DNA of 14,666 bases, taken from contig CAZUPI010000053.1 of the NCBI GenBank assembly GCA_964621755.1, forward strand, positions 1 through 14,666. The letters run 5' to 3'. Below are positions 14,051 through 14,666 of this stretch, in pieces (the first letter of the stretch is position 1; the number at the start of each line of letters is the position of its first letter). The notes beneath the pieces are model-generated. The model did not search any database, was not told the DNA's origin, and worked only from the letters and a program-made list of their open reading frames with translations. Source of the DNA: UMGS1696 sp964621755 (GTDB lineage Bacteria; Bacillota; Clostridia; Oscillospirales; CAG-272). The position numbers and the translations under genes are program-made.

Positions 14051-14082
14051 TATTGGGGGAAACTTCTATTGGGGGAAACTTC
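14051..14082 (+). repeat. Exact 16-base tandem duplication in the leader
   Basis: TATTGGGGGAAACTTC occurs twice with no gap (14051-14066 and 14067-14082) and a partial third unit TAT follows. Each unit holds a GGGGGA Shine-Dalgarno-like core; the second (14071-14076) lies 7 bases before the ATG, and the first is 16 bases further away. This looks like slipped-strand duplication of a ribosome binding site. Confidence 0.9.
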
Positions 14083-14083
14083 T

Positions 14084-14666
14084 ATGAATTTTACGGGAAA
14101 ATGGGCATGTACAGACTATTATGACTGTCAGCTTAATGTTATGCCGAACGGAGACGTGTATGCCACACTTTCGGATTGCGGAGAGTACAGCATGAAAGCC
14201 GCAGCGTCAGTCACGGACGCTGTCCTTACGTGGTCCGCCCTGGGAATTGTGGGCACGCTGAAGCAGGCCGTCAGCAACGGACACGAGACCCTCGTTGGAG
14301 AATGCGTGCAAAACGGAAACAAAACTGAAGTTATCTTCTACAAGACGCCGGATGCGCCGGAAGCTCTGCCGTATCATCACGCACCGCAAGGGGAGCCGAT
14401 TGAGATTCCCGCAGACTTTCCTCTGACATTGGACGAGCTGGTGGGACAGTGGAAATCGGAATTACTGAATGGCTGTGAGATGAATATCTTCAATCGCGAC
14501 GGCAAAGCGGACCTTATGCTTTGCATGGACGGAAGTACCAAGTGGTATCCGGTATCGTTTTGGGTGGACGGGTGCGACGTTGTGTGGCAGATTAACGATG
14601 CCTATAACCGCGCCGTATGCACGCTTCGTCCGGAAAACGGCGAACTGGTCGGTACATATAAGCAAA
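14084..14666 (+). CDS. Unrecognised protein with two tandem beta-rich domains, partial
   Basis: The reading frame stays open to the window edge, so only the first 194 residues are seen. The first 87 residues and residues 117-194 look like two copies of one small domain. Both begin G-x-W (GKW 5-7; GQW 121-123), have a Cys about 8 residues after the Trp (15; 131), a GD/GK turn, a V-x-(D)-x-V/L-x-W strand and an LVG turn (70-72; 188-190). A Pro-rich linker (about 88-112) joins them. The pattern of short alternating strands suggests a lipocalin-like or beta-sandwich fold. There is no signal peptide. Cysteines are frequent for a cytoplasmic protein. No function is recognised; it may be an accessory N-terminus for a larger enzyme beyond the edge. 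Confidence 0.75.
   Translation, partial: MNFTGKWACTDYYDCQLNVMPNGDVYATLSDCGEYSMKAAASVTDAVLTWSALGIVGTLKQAVSNGHETLVGECVQNGNKTEVIFYKTPDAPEALPYHHAPQGEPIEIPADFPLTLDELVGQWKSELLNGCEMNIFNRDGKADLMLCMDGSTKWYPVSFWVDGCDVVWQINDAYNRAVCTLRPENGELVGTYKQ

Noticed and set aside
1..14666. CRISPR array, insertion sequence, phage or attachment site
   Set aside because: No regularly spaced repeats, transposase or integrase motifs, or terminal inverted repeats with target duplications were found on either strand by eye.

Overview
The window looks like a chromosomal segment of an uncultured Clostridia-type Bacillota (Firmicutes), possibly an Oscillospiraceae or Christensenellales-like gut or rumen commensal. The signs are AGGAGG-type ribosome binding sites, strong TTGACA/TATAAT-type promoters in AT-rich gaps between roughly 50% GC genes, GTG starts, a family-1-type solute-binding lipoprotein, several AraC regulators, and a CmpB-type membrane protein (Pfam PF06541). 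Taxonomy is inferred from style and gene content only. No CRISPR array, phage gene, transposase, tRNA or rRNA was found.

Layout. (1) 1-1709: a monocistronic solute-binding lipoprotein with its own promoter and a strong terminator, and no permease gene beside it. (2) 1748-3738: a two-gene minus-strand operon, a TIM-barrel sugar isomerase/epimerase followed by a Gfo/Idh/MocA dehydrogenase, ending at a second hairpin. (3) 3739-8693: a divergent AraC regulator followed 19 bases later by sbcD and then sbcC, so a sugar-type regulator and a DNA-end-processing nuclease probably share a transcript. The two divergent promoters use one perfect 20-bp palindrome as their common -10 region. (4) 8694-10190: a decay zone holding a collapsed EamA-like transporter remnant and a frameshifted alpha/beta hydrolase that keeps its promoter and all triad residues. 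(5) 10340-12871: a near-ideal promoter driving a cytoplasmic beta-helix protein and then a second AraC regulator. (6) 12895-13914: a minus-strand CmpB-family membrane protein with a long soluble N-terminus. (7) 13996-14666: the start of an unrecognised protein built from two similar domains, behind an exact 16-base leader duplication that contains the ribosome binding site.

How it fits together. The lipoprotein, isomerase/dehydrogenase pair, beta-helix protein and two AraC regulators suggest uptake and intracellular breakdown of plant or host glycans, with substrates unknown. SbcCD is housekeeping DNA repair in an unusual transcriptional setting. The most unusual structural signals are the shared palindromic promoter, a dispersed hairpin element with three probable copies, the duplicated leader, and the two-repeat protein at the right edge. 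I did not find a clear new defence or mobile system.
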